Assembly: GCA_037953625.1 (NCBI GenBank)
Contig: CM075651.1
Span: 110,795,001-110,859,000, forward strand
From: Crotalaria pallida
Taxonomy: Eukaryota > Streptophyta > Magnoliopsida > Fabales > Fabaceae
DNA length: 64,000 bases
Reading direction: 5' to 3'
A model generated the notes under the pieces. That model saw only the letters and a program-made list of their open reading frames with translations, was not told the origin of the DNA and did no database searches. This document shows positions 44,162 through 56,300 of the stretch, one piece after another. The translations under genes and the position numbers were made by a program. Numbering within the stretch: position 1 is the stretch's first letter; the number at the start of each line of letters is the position of its first letter.

Positions 44162-45523
44162 TCTTTGGAATTAAAGTCAGGGATTATAGATATTATAAAA
44201 TATATTATTGAAGGCAAGGGATTTATGAAGTGTTTTATGGAACAACTTAGATGAGGAATCCAAAGGCATGAACTTCAAGAATAGATTATGTTCGAACCCT
44301 AAGTCAGCTATCAACTATCAAGGAATAAGGAATTTCTCGATGTTGGTAAGCATGTATGAGGACTATGGAAAAACACATGTATTTCATGCGAGAAATGTCT
44401 GAGTTCAGAATAAGAGAAAGATTGATGAAATAAAGGCTCAACTGAGAAAGAGGAAAAGTAAATAGGAGAATATCAACTACGGAAATATCAAGGTTAAGGA
44501 ATCCCCAACTGAAGAAAAGTGACTAAAGAGGAAATAGGGAAGGGATCATTTGTCCATCTCGAGGTGAAAAATGTGAGATACATCACTTTGGGTTTAGTTG
44601 TGATGTACCTAAGGGGATAGTCAATTCCGACTGCAAGAAGCTGGAGTATCATTCACCGCATTGTCTTGAAGGAAAAGGTGAGAAAGGAATGGTCAACAAA
44701 CGAATTAAGCACAAGAAGAGTTCACCAGCTGAGATGTGAGTTGAGTCTAATCCTAACGTAGATAACCCAAGTCTATCTCTTCCTTTGATCTGAATTAACG
44801 TAGTCAAATGTTTTTCGATTACGTTAATCTAATCGTTTGAAAATATCAATATCCTGTTGGAAGTTCAACTCCAATCTTTTCGTGACCAAAACCTTTATCA
44901 CAGTTGGATGTGATAAATATTTGTGGACACTACAGAAATAGAAAGACCAGTTAAGGCTAGAGAGATTAACAACCACCGGGCTAGGACAAATCTTTGTCTC
45001 CCCGACGAAAATGTCTCTAGAACTTGACTATCTAACTAAGTCTGATAGTGATAATTATCCTATCTTTAAGTTCATCTAACTTAAAGATCTGTCGTATGGT
45101 CTTTCTTGCGAAAGATTATATCTGAAAGGGATGATTTTGTTATTAATGGTTTGAATATTAGGATTGATCACCCTAATGTCTCAAGCTGTTAAGGAACGAA
45201 GTCATACAAATGTTTCTTTAATCGTGCTCGAGTGATCAGAGTGCGCTGCACAAAAAGTTTTTCCCCAAAAAGTTTATTGAAAAGTGTTTTATTTGAAGAA
45301 TGTTTATGTGAAGTGTATTACTCAATATAGTATTTCTTTTAAAAGAATTCTTTCACATAAGAGTTTTACGCAAAGAACCTTTATTGTTTAAATTGAAAGA
45401 TTTTGTTAGAAATGTTTCAAAACAAAAGAATTATATCGAAACTCTTTTAAGTGGGGGAGGACCCTAAAGAACATTTTGGAAAAGTGGAAAATTTCAGAAG
45501 ATGAATTTCGGGGACGAAATTCC
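44162..45523 (+). other. Element B interior tail, unassigned
   Basis: 1.36 kb between RNase H and the polypurine tract. I see no integrase motif and no long frame. The last 100 bases (TTTTAAGTGGGGGAGGACCC at about 45447, then GGGGACGAAATTCC) duplicate the polypurine tract context. Confidence 0.5.
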
Positions 45524-45541
45524 TTTTAAGTGGGGGAGTAG
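45524..45541 (+). other. Element B polypurine tract
   Basis: AAGTGGGGGAG before TGTAACACCCC; the preceding sequence GGGGACGAAATTCCTTTT is shared with gypsy-1. Confidence 0.85.
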
Positions 45542-46858
45542 TGTAACACCCCTAATTTTCGTCTCCAAAATAACAAAGAAATTAGTTATAACAGTTATTT
45601 TATAATTAATGTATATTAGTTTTGAAAGTTTTAGTTTTTGTACATTATGTGTTTTTATATATATATATAAAAACATGAGATATATTTTATATGGTTATTT
45701 TGTACAAAAATATGAATATTGTAATTTAGTCCTTGAGTTGGGACCTAATTGCAATATTAGAAAGGTTTTTGAAGAAAGAGTAATTAAATTATTAATTTTT
45801 GAAGTTTTATCAGTATGTAACCAGTTAGAAGGGCTCTGTAACCGGTTACACGATGAACTCAGAAATTGGGTTAGTGGGTTTGATGAGTAATCACACGTTT
45901 TAACCCAGAATTCGCCACGAAATCATCTTAATCGTAGTGGGAGCTACGTGTCTTGATGCATGTTAGCTTGATTAATCTATAAATAGCCTCACTTGTGATG
46001 AATTTGGCTCATTTTTGCTCCATTGAAGTGTGGATGCTCTGTTTTAGGGTTCCCAAATACATTCCTTCGATTCTCTCTTGTCCTTGTGAGTTAGAGTGTG
46101 AGTGATACACCGTTGTGAAGCTTATTCCACGAGCTTCACATTGATGCTAAGTTTGTGAGTTGGGAGTCTCTGTGGAGGGAGTTTCGAACCTGCAAAGTTG
46201 AGGTTGCAAACCTGTCAAACTCTGCTGCAGATTCGTGAAACCCTCTTTTAGCTTCGATTTTGGTAAGCTCCTGCTATCCCTTGGTCCCAAATCTTTCCTA
46301 ATCTCTTTAGCATGTTGCAGAGATTAAGTCCTAATTATTTTCCCCAATTTTGATGCATGTTTTCTATGTCGAATTCTCTGATTTTGGGAACCCACCGAAA
46401 CTGTGTTGCATGTCCAGCAGAGAAGGGGAATTAGTGGATTTTGGTGTTCAAACTCAATTCTCTGTGAAGTCTTTGTTCTCAATCGATCTAGAGGTAAGGA
46501 GGAAGCTTACTATTTGCTAGAGTAAGGATAAACATGTTTGGAAAATAGGATGAGTCACCAAGAGACTCTAACGGCATAGCTTGAATTAGTTTTATGGCTT
46601 GAAGGCCAATTTTAGCTCATTTCTGGTTTTGAGCAATTATAATATGATGCATGCAAGCTACTGTGATGACAATTTCATGACTTATTTGGATATTATGTGA
46701 ATTGATGCATTAAGGTGTGAAATATGTGATTTATGCACTTTTGGTGTATGATGATTTTGCATGCATGAATTGTGATGTGTTTACGTGTTTAAACATGTGT
46801 ACTTTAAGGTATTAAACTTTGGTTAATGACGAAAATAGGTTAGATTTGAGTATTGAAA
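45542..46858 (+). mobile_element. Element B 3' LTR (truncated)
   Basis: Begins TGTAACACCCCTAATTTTCG and follows 19450-20765 closely, including TATA box (45978), leader and donor. Similarity stops after TATTGAAA at 46858, where LTR E starts; the intron's second half, acceptor and 3' end are absent from the window. Confidence 0.88.
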
Positions 46859-48726
46859 TGCACTATATACCATTATGGTTTTATTCCTGAATCCAATGAA
46901 CACTGTACCATTTAACTTTATCCACTATAACACTTTAACACTTTCATTGGATTCAGTGAATTAAACCCATTATATATATCAATGAATGCACTTCTCCATT
47001 TCCAATAACAATAACACTTTTCCTCACAACACTACACCCTCCACTCTGGGGAAAAACCGACCAGGAGTAAGCATTTCTCAACCTATAGTTTGGTACTTCA
47101 CCCCTCTAGGTTTAGTCATACCAGCTTGCACAGTACTTCACCCCTCTAGGGTTCGTCATACAATTTGGATTGATTCGCCCAAATTGGCTTTAGCAGAAAT
47201 CACCCTCGACTGGCCAAAACGAGCCAAAGTAATGGAATTACCATGGTTTGCGTAGAACCAATCCCCAACACGGGAAGCAAACCCGTATCCTTTGCAGGAT
47301 CAAAATTCTCCATGGTAATCCCAATAATTCACTTTTTCCCTCATCAATCGTTAACCGACGTGTGTTTTTACCCGTACCTAAGGTCCACCTTTTTAAATGC
47401 ACGTGTTTCTAGATCGTTTTATGTAGCTTTTTGTTAATCAAACCTTTAATACTTTATATCCATTTGGTGGGGTTCTCTAACTTAGGATTTATGGCCATAC
47501 TTTGTATATACATACATATATATATATATGTATTAACAATCATGCATCACAACAACAATAATCATAATCATATCATCCGTTCAATCATTTAGTTCAATAA
47601 CAATCTAATAACCAATTACTAAACAAACCCTAAGTTCATGACATGCTTTTATATTCAATCATAATACTTTCAACATACCAATCAAACATACACATATAAA
47701 ATACATCTAATTATAACCCTATTACTATCATTAAATCCTTTCCCTAATTAAAACCAAAGTACTCCCCCTTACCTCTTGAAGAGAAGAGGAGAAATTGGGA
47801 TTAAGTTGGAGCACCTACACCAAGCTCCAAGCTAGCTTATAAGCCTCCTATTCCATGCCCTTTTTACCCTTTCTAAGCTTTCTTAATCGATTGAGAGATT
47901 CTATATGATGGATTGAGGGAGTTAGGGTTTGGGGGTTTTGATGGAAAGAGGGAAAATGAGATTTGAGAGAGGGAAATTGGTAGGGAATCATTAGGGAGAT
48001 GATTGGTGGTGATGATTTGCTGTTCTTTTGTGTTGATTTGGTGATTTGCAAAACCCTAGGGCAGAGAGAGAGCAAGAAGCTCGATGAAGAGGAAGAGAAA
48101 CTATGAGAAAAATGAAGGAAAGATCGTGTTTTCAGTCTGATATAATAGGGGTTAATCGATTAACCACTTTGGTTAATTGATTAACACTTATCAGTAGAAC
48201 ATGGTTAATCGATTAACACTGCCATTAATCGATTAGTGCCTGAAGGTGGCTAAAAATTTAATCGATTAGTCCACACCTTACTCGATTAGTGGCTGAACAT
48301 TGCCAAAAACTTAATCGATTAACTCAACGCTTAGTCGATTAACTGGTTCAACCCACCATTCCCTTGCACTTCAAATTGTCATAACTTCTTCGTTAACCGT
48401 CGGATCTTGCTCAAATTTTGAGACAAGCATCCTAAGACACTCATCTCCACATCCAATGGTAGAATTTGGGTTTAGAGCTATGGATATTTTATTCCTAATT
48501 TCCTAAGATCCTATGTTCTTTAGATCTTAAATAATTCTTCTAAAACTCATTTCTAAGCTAATTCTACCTCATAAAAACCTACCCTTACTAAATCCTACAT
48601 TCTAAACACATTGTAAACATCCCTTAGCACCTCTAAACAGAATCAAAGACTTGAAAACAAAACTACCCTTATCAAAATTCTATTGACTAAGGCACCTAAT
48701 GATTTGGGAAAATCGGGGATGTTACA
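46859..48726 (-). mobile_element. LTR E (minus strand), possibly incomplete
   Basis: Plus-coordinate ends TGCACTATATACC (46859) and GGGGATGTTACA (48726). On the minus strand it begins TGTAACATCCCCGATTTTCC, has a TTAATCGATTAA cluster (48345-48150), a leader with CCCTAGGGTTTTGC, a predicted donor AGAG|GTAAGGGG at 47772 and two copies of CCTAGAGGGGTGAAGTAC (47085-47160) like the array of LTR A. Flanks do not match each other (TGAAA versus AATGG), so it is not a simple insertion. Confidence 0.65.
48150..48345. repeat. TTAATCGATTAA palindrome cluster in LTR E
   Basis: Nine perfect or near copies in about 195 bp, the same core as the copia-1 LTR cluster (15905-16320) though the flanking sequences are unrelated. 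Confidence 0.9.
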
Positions 48727-48727
48727 A

Positions 48728-50000
48728 ATGGCACGTCGACAAGCAAATGAGGAACCAGCTGCTATCATGGCTCAAACAACTGTGATTTTGGCAGAAGTGA
48801 GGGACAACATGAACCTTATACATCAAGAACTTCAACAGAATCATAATGCTGGTGGACAAGGAATCAGAGGCCTTGATGAGTTTTGCCGCAGAAATTCGAA
48901 AGAGTTTGCTGAAGGTTAGGCATCAGAAGAGGTTGAAGCGTGGATAGCAAGTCTGGAGAGAATATTTGGAGAATGGTGCAATGCACAGATGAACAAAAGG
49001 TTGCTTATGCTGGATACATGATGGTGGGAGAAGCAGCTGATTGGTGGCGTAATGAGAGGCAAGCTTTGGCTGGAGAAGCTGGTGCGATCACTTGGAACCA
49101 ATTCAAGAATAGGCTTTTGGAGAAGTATTTCCCTGCATCTGAAAACAGCCAAGGAAATGGAATTCCTGCAATTGGAACAAGGTAACATGAGTGTAGGGGA
49201 GTATGCTGCCAAATTTGAGAACTTGGCAAGGTTTATGCCTTACTATGGAGAAGCTGGAAATGAGAGGTCTAAGTGTGCAAAATTTCTGGATGGTTTGAGG
49301 CCGGAAATTAAGCAAGCTCTGGCTCCCTTGGAGATAAATGTGTTTACAACCTTGGTGAATAAAGGGAGTATTGTGGAAAATGGTTTGAAGTCGAGGAATT
49401 CGAAAGGGAAGTCAGCTGCACAAGTTTCAAGTAGTGGTCCTATGAGGCACTCCCCAGGAAATGGAAACCAAAACAGTGGAGCCCGATATCAAGGTCCTTA
49501 TGGACATAAAGGTGGACAAAGAGACAATAGGTCTGGTGGGTCAAGGTTTCATGGTGGTTTTAACAGTAATAATAGAAATCATCCTCGGAACAACAATCAT
49601 AATAATCAGAACCGTAACAACAACAGAAACCACCACAACAATCGCAACAATCAGTTCAGAGGGAACAACAACAACAATCGTGGTGGGAATCTTGAGAACA
49701 ACAACAATAACAACAATAACAATGGAGGAAACAGGAACAATGATGGAGTACAAGGAAATGTACCTCCACTCTGCAACAAGTGTAACCGGAATCACTATGG
49801 AGCTGTGTGCCCTTGGAACAATCCCAACTGCTTCAATTCCAGCAAGCCTAGACACCTGGCAAGGAGTTGCCCAGAACCCAAGCGAGAAGTCAATGCGGTG
49901 AATGTAGCTAGACCCCGTGGACAAGGAAGAGTTTTCTCGATGAGTGGAGCAAAAGCTGCTAACAATGCTAATTTGATCCAAGGTAGGTGTTTCATTCGTA
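48728..50000 (+). pseudogene. gypsy-F gag
   Basis: ATG at 48728 opens MARRQANEEPAAIMAQ; TAG at 48917 and a frameshift near 48965 break the N-terminal part. The gag core (GEAADWWRNER, ITWNQFKNRLLEKYFP) lies in one frame to 49140, then EFLQLEQGNMSVGEYAAKFENLARFMP in another. A 60-residue Asn-rich linker encoded by AAC/AAT repeats (49560-49740) precedes a zinc knuckle CNKCNRNHYGAVC and a damaged second one (CFNSSKPRHLARSC, lacking the CGK cysteine). It would form the particle and bind RNA. Confidence 0.8.
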
Positions 50001-52006
50001 AGATACCTTTGAATGTGTTGTATGATTCGGGTGCTACACATTCGTTTATTGCTCGTAATGTGGTTGACAAATTAAGTTTTCCAGTAAAAGTTATGCCTTT
50101 TGATCTAATTGTGTCTACCCCTACCAGTGATCCAGTCATGGTATAAACTCTTGTTCCCAAATGCCCTGTAGGAATAGAAAATAGAGAGTACTTAATAGAC
50201 TTAATTGTTTTACCCCTTACCCAAATCGACATAATTTTAGGCAGGGATTGGTTAAATGCTAATCATGTCCTCCTAAATTGTGCTGAAAAGACTCTTATTT
50301 TTGATAACTTAAAACCTAGTGTGCCCCAAACCTTATAACCCGAGCACGTAACTGCCAATCAAATCAAAGCTTCATGGGAAGATGGAGCCATGGTATACAT
50401 GTTTCTCGCTTCTTTGGACGTCAAGGAGGAGAGGAAGCTGGAGGAGCTACCTGTTGTCAAGGATTTTCCTGAAATTTTTCCCGAGGAAATCCCTGGATTG
50501 CCTCCTGTGCGAGAAGTGGAGTTCGGGATCGACTTGAATCCTTGAACGGCACCAATTTCGAAGGCACCTTATCGCATGGCCCCGATGGAGTTGGTGGAGT
50601 TAAAGAAGCAACTAGAAGAATTATTGGAGAAGCAGTTCATTAGGTCGAGCGTTTCACCGTGGGGAGCACCTGTTTTATTCGTTAAGAAGAAGGATGGAAG
50701 TATGAGATTGTGCACTGACTACCGTCAACTGAACAAAGTGACAATCAAAAATAGGTACCCGTTTCCAAGGATGGATGATTTGATGGACCAACTGAGAGGA
50801 GCAACTGTGTTTTCGAAGATCGACTTGAGATCAGGTTACCATCATATCAGAGTGAAAGAAGAAGATATTCAAAAGACGGCCTTCAGAACAAGATATGGGC
50901 ATTATGAGTATTTAGTTATGCCTTTTGGAGTGACTAATGAGCCCGCAATATTCATGGATTACATGAATAGGATCTTTCACCCGTTTTTAGATTCTTTTGT
51001 CGTTGTGTTTATTGACGACATTTTAATCTATTCACGGAATAAAGAGGAGCATGCGGAGCATTTAGCAAAGGTGTTGGGTGTGTTGAAGGAGAAAAAGTTG
51101 TTCGCGAAGTTATCGAAGTGTGACTTTTGGCTAGAGTCAGTAAATTTTCTAGGGCATATGATAACAAGAAATGGAATTGTGGTGGACCCTACAAAGGTGG
51201 AAGCAGTTTTGGAATGGAAAGCACCAACGACAGTGACGGAAATTCGGAGCTTTTTAGGACTTGCTGGTTATTACCGGAGGTTCATAGAAGGATTCTCTAG
51301 ATTGTCGTTGCCATTGACTAAGTTAACATGGAAAGGACAGGAGTTTGTTTGGACGGAGAAGTGTGAGGAGTGCTTTCAAGAGCTAAAAAGGAGATTGACA
51401 TCTGCACCGATATTAGTCTTACCTGACCCGACAAAGACTTTCTGTGTGTACTGCGATGCGTCGAAGCAAGGATTAGGATGTGTGCTAATGCAAGATGGCC
51501 AAGTGGTGGCGTATGCTTCAAGACAATTAAAAGTTCATGAACAGAATTATCCTACTCACAACCTGGAGCTAGCAGCAGTAGTGTTTGCGTTGAAGATTTG
51601 GAGACACCATTTGTACGGAGTAAAGATAGAAGTTTTCAGCGACCACAAGAGCTTGAAATACCTATTCGAGCAAAAGGAGCTGAACATGAGACAAAGAAGG
51701 TGGATAGAATTTCTAAAAGACTATGACTTTGAAGTACAGTATCATCCTGGAAAGGCGAACGTTGTAGCTGATGCGCTAAGTAGGAAATCCCTTCATGTAT
51801 CTGCTTTGATGATAAAGGAACTAGAGCTAATTGAGAAGTTTAGGGATCTGAATATGGCAGTGGAGTTGAACCCAAGGAGTATGATACTGGGAACTTTGAA
51901 GGTAAACAACGAATTCATGGAGCAAGTAAAAGCATTACAGTCGACAGATCCAGAGTTACAAGAAAAGAAGGAGCTGTCGGACAAAGGAAAGGAAGTGGAG
52001 TTTTAG
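50001..52006 (+). pseudogene. gypsy-F protease, reverse transcriptase and RNase H
   Basis: Protease: LYDSGATHSF near 50020-50050. Stops in the same frame at 50144 (TAA), about 50336 (TAA) and about 50543 (TGA). RT is then open from 50576: SPWGAPVLFVKKKDGS, DYRQLNKVTIKNRYPFPRMDDL, FSKIDLRSGYHHIRV, FGVTNEPAIFMDYMN (usual Ala replaced by Glu), VVFIDDILIYS. RNase H: YCDASKQGLGCVLMQ, SDHKSLKYLF, ADALSRKS. TAG at 52004-52006. Confidence 0.88.
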
Positions 52007-53370
52007 TTAGGAACAGATGGAATTCTATGATTCAAGGAAAGAGTTTGTGTGCCGAACAACCAAAAAGTCAAGGAGATGATCTTGTAAGAAGCGCATAAGA
52101 GTAGGTTAAGTTTTCATCCCGGAGCGACAAAAATGTATCAGGATTTGAAGAAGATTTTCTGGTGGTCAGGTATGGAACAGGAAGTAGCAAAGTATGTGTC
52201 AAGATGTTTGGTATGTCAGAAAGCCAAAATTGAACACAAGAATCCTGGAGGAGAATTGCAACCATTGGCGGTACCAATTTGGAAATTTGACAGTATTTCA
52301 ATGGATTTTGTGTCCGGTTTTCCAAGAACTTAGAAAGGGTATGATGCCATTTGGGTAGTAGTGGATCGCCTTACCAAGACGGCACGCTTTATTCCAGTCA
52401 ACATGAGGTATCCTTTGGAGAAGCTGGCTGACTTGTACATCAGAGAAGTGGTGAGACTACATAGAGTACCCTAAGTATAGTGTCGGATAGAGACCCGCGT
52501 TTTACTTCAAAGTTTTGGGAGAGTTTGCAAGCTGCAATGGGAACTAACCTAAGTATGAGTTCTGCTTGTCATCCGCAAACGGATGGTCAGTCAGAACGAA
52601 CTATTCAAACCTTTGAGGATCTACTAAGAGCATGCGTGTTGGAAGAAGCTGGAAGCTGGGATTCTTTCTTGCCATTGATCGAGTTTGCTTACAACAACAG
52701 TTTCCATTCGAGTATAGGAATGGCACCTTACGAAGCTCTGTACGGAAGGAAGTGTAGAACTCCCTTGTGTTGGTTCGAGACTGGAGAACACTTACAGTTA
52801 GGGCCGGAGATAGTGCAACAAACGACGGACAAGATCAAATTAATTCAAGAGAAGATGAGGACTGCACAGAGCAGACAGAAAAGTTATCATGACAAGAGAA
52901 GGACTCCGTTGGAATTCAAGGAAGGTGACCATGTATTCATGAGGGTAGTACCTACTATCGGTATTGACCGAGTGCTCAAAACTAGGAAACTAACCCCTCG
53001 TTTTATAGGGCCTTATCAAATCCAAAAGCGTGTAGGACCTGTAGCATACCAAATAGCTTTACCCCCTATGTTCTCAAACCTACACAATGTTTTTCATGTA
53101 TCCCAACTAAGGAAGTATATTAGTGACCCATCCCACATTGTTGAGCCTGACTCTATACAACTCAAGGATAATCTTACGTATGAAACATTATTGCCCTTGC
53201 GGATTGATGGCCGCAGTGTTAAAAAGTTGAGAGGTAAAGAGATTCCGTTGGTTAAAGTGATATGGAGTCAAGAGCATGGGGAAGATGCTACTTGGGAGCG
53301 TGAAGTAGCTTGAGGGAGTCGTACCCTCATTTGTTTGAAACAGGTACGTATTTCTCGGGGACGAGAAATC
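52007..53370 (+). pseudogene. gypsy-F integrase and chromodomain-like tail
   Basis: After TAG 52004 the same frame continues, with TGA near 52028 and TAA near 52085, into the zinc-binding part (HKSRLSFHPGA...CLVCQKAK) and MDFVSGFP; TAG at 52331, then a frameshift near 52470. The remainder (52480-53313) has SDRDPRFTSKF, TDGQSERTIQ, FIGPYQIQKRVG and EIPLVKVIWSQEHGEDATWERE. A last frameshift near 53300 separates the RESYPHLFETG-type end. The chromodomain-like tail is of Tekay type. Confidence 0.85.
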
Positions 53371-53389
53371 TCTAAGTTGGGGAGGATTG

Positions 53390-56300
53390 TGAGACCCACA
53401 ATTTTACCCAATTTATTTTTGAAATTATATTTGAATTTAAAATATTATATTTGATTTTTGGATAAATCATGATACCTGGATTTATTTAAAATCGTATGTT
53501 TTATAAAAATATATATATATATATACATATATATATGCACATGGGATATATGTATACATATATGCATACCAATGTTTTCTTTAAAGTATTTAAATTGTAT
53601 TCTTAGGATGAAAATATTTTTAAGGTATAGTATTTTATTTAAATGATATTAAAATGTGAAATGATTTTGGAAGGATTACGGTGTTCTATCTTCAAAAATT
53701 CATATCTTTTTAACCGTAAGTCCAAAAATTACAAATTATATGTCAAAACGATCATATCGAAATATAGATTATGAAAATGTAAATTTTTTATTTTTTATTT
53801 TAGAGTCTTCGAAATTTTATCACTGCTACTGTAATGTACAAATTTTGGAGTTTTAAGTTTGAAAATATGATTCTAATGCATTTAATGACTATTTGACCCA
53901 AAAACATTTTTATGTGCATGGAAAATTAATTTGAAAGCTTATGAAATGCATTTTTGGAGAAAATAACTTTAGAACTTCAAAAATTCATAATTTTCAAACC
54001 GTAAGTCCAAAAATTATAAATTTTATATCATAACGATCGTATTGAAATGTAGATTTCAAAAATATAAAAATTATAATTTTAATTGGTGTTCTGCAAAAAT
54101 TTTGTATCTGTACCAATTAAGAACCAATTTAGAGTTTTAATATTGGAAAAAAATTATTTTAAAGCTTAGAATTAATTATTGGACCTCAAAATATTTTTAT
54201 TTTTATGTTCAGATATTTATTTAAAAGCTTATTGGCTGCACCGTCCAGATTATTTTATTTTTCTATTTATTTTTGAATTTTAAAGTAAAAAAGCTTTAAT
54301 TTGATTGGATAAAAGGGAGGTGGATTCAAAGTGAGTAAATGCAAATTTTGTTCTTCCCACTTTGACTATGGGTGCCGTCCAAATGCATGGAAGAGGGAGG
54401 AAATATTTTCTGAAAATTTACCTAGAAGAATCTTTGAGTTTAAAGCTTATAGGAGTTGGAAAAATCTCATTTAATACATGTACATCATGTTCCTAGACTT
54501 GGTTAAAGTAAAAATTTAAATTCTTTGACTCATTTTTATGGAGAGAGGGGCGTGTATATCAGCCCATTGATGGGTAAATTCATTTTCTACTTCACCTATA
54601 AATAGATCCTAAGACCCCTCATTCTTTTACACACAACAAACAATTCTTTTGAGAGAAAAAATTTGAGAAAGACTTTGAGAGAGTGGGTATAGGCGAGGCA
54701 CTCTTGTTGGGAAGGAAGGGAAAAATTTCATACTCAGGAGAAGAGGTAATCCTAAAAACCTAATTTTTGTTTTAGTTTGAAGCTTTTATTCTTTATTCTT
54801 TTGTTAAATAAACAAATATATAAACTTCTTATACTCTTCTATGGTTATGAAATTGTGAAACTAAAATCTCTAATCTCTTCTTTGATATAACATGAGTTAT
54901 GGATTGAAATTTGGTTGAAGGTTAAATGAATAAGGTTTAAAAAGGGACAAAACAAAAATTGTTTAAAGAGAAAATGATCTCCCCTTTTTAGCCTTTGATG
55001 ACCGAATTATTTTTATAAAATAAGGAAATAATATTCTGAAATTTTAACTGATAAAAGTTTATATGTTTTAGGAATTATTATTTTAATCTTTGTTGTATTG
55101 TTGTTTTGATTATGAATGTAAGTATAAAGGTATGAATAATAAGTAAGTGATGATGAAAAAAAAATTGTGGTGTGTATTGTGTAGGCCGTGAGGCCTATAG
55201 ATTTTTTTAATGATAATAGCAAATTATATATGTTACTTTGTTTGGTAATTATGTGTATTTGATGGTATTTGATGTGGTTAAAAGGTGATTAATTGGACTT
55301 GTGTTTATGTGATTATATGAATTGGTAATGTATATAAGCTATACTGTTAAGTGCTGTCCAAAAAAAGTAATCTTACTCAAAAGTGCTTATTTTCTATTTA
55401 AATTGATGCTTAAAGTAAATTTTTGGAAGGTATGAAAGTATATGAATAAGATATATATGTGTTTATAAATTAATATTACTCTTCTATTTTTTTATTATTA
55501 TGACCAAAAATTATTTTTGGTAGAAAAGAATAATTTTTTTGCTAATTTCCTAATTGCTGAAATGGTTATATGATGCATATGTATGTTTATTGATGTGTAT
55601 ACATGAAATAAATTATGTATTTTATAGAAAAATAATTTATATCTGAAAAATAATATTTTATTGAACTATGAGGTCCCAAATGATAATTTTTGTATGTGTT
55701 TGCAATGCTTAACTTGTATACGTGTAAGTACAGTATAAAGTATGGATTAAGAGTATGTATTTTTATTTAATAGAATGACTTTTATATATATATTTTTTTG
55801 CTGTCCATAATTTAATATTTATAAGAAATTGTTATTTTAGTAAGCCAAATTGTATTTCTAGACCTTATGATATGTATATGATTGTATATGAATGTTAGAA
55901 CATGTTTGTTTCAATTTTTAGAGATGATGCAATTGAATTTTGGTGGCTGTCCAGCAAGAAAAAATATTTTATTTAACTTATATTTAATTATATTTTTATA
56001 ATGGAACTTGTAAGGAAATTTTAGGAAAAAGTGGCATGTCTTTTTGATAAACCATTTGTGAGAAAAGTGATTTTTAAGACTTGTAGTGTATGCTGTCCAA
56101 AATTTTAAATTAGTTGCATCAACTATAGAAATTTTTTTAAAATAAATTAGTATGTAAATTTTATGTTATGACCTTTAGTATAAGTATATAGAGTTCAAAA
56201 GGAATTATGAAAGTGATTTTGTGAATGTATGCTTTAATGTTCTAATTGTTTAGTAAATTGCTTTCTTACTTCTATGAGTGCTTGAATGATAATTGTTGAA

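Larger units (their letters stand above)
19450..46858 (+). mobile_element. Element B: degenerate Tekay-like Ty3/gypsy retrotransposon (interrupted)
   Basis: 5' LTR 19450-22073 plus 40951-41440 (about 3.11 kb after subtracting nested insertions), PBS at 41448, interior to 45541 with protease, RT and RNase H relics, polypurine tract, and the first 1.3 kb of the 3' LTR (45542-46858). It interrupts exon 8 of the RPA1-like gene; the 5 bases before it are TTTCT. The right end and second target copy are lost where LTR E begins. The two LTR copies are very similar (about 98-99% by eye over 1.3 kb), although the interior is heavily decayed. Confidence 0.85.
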
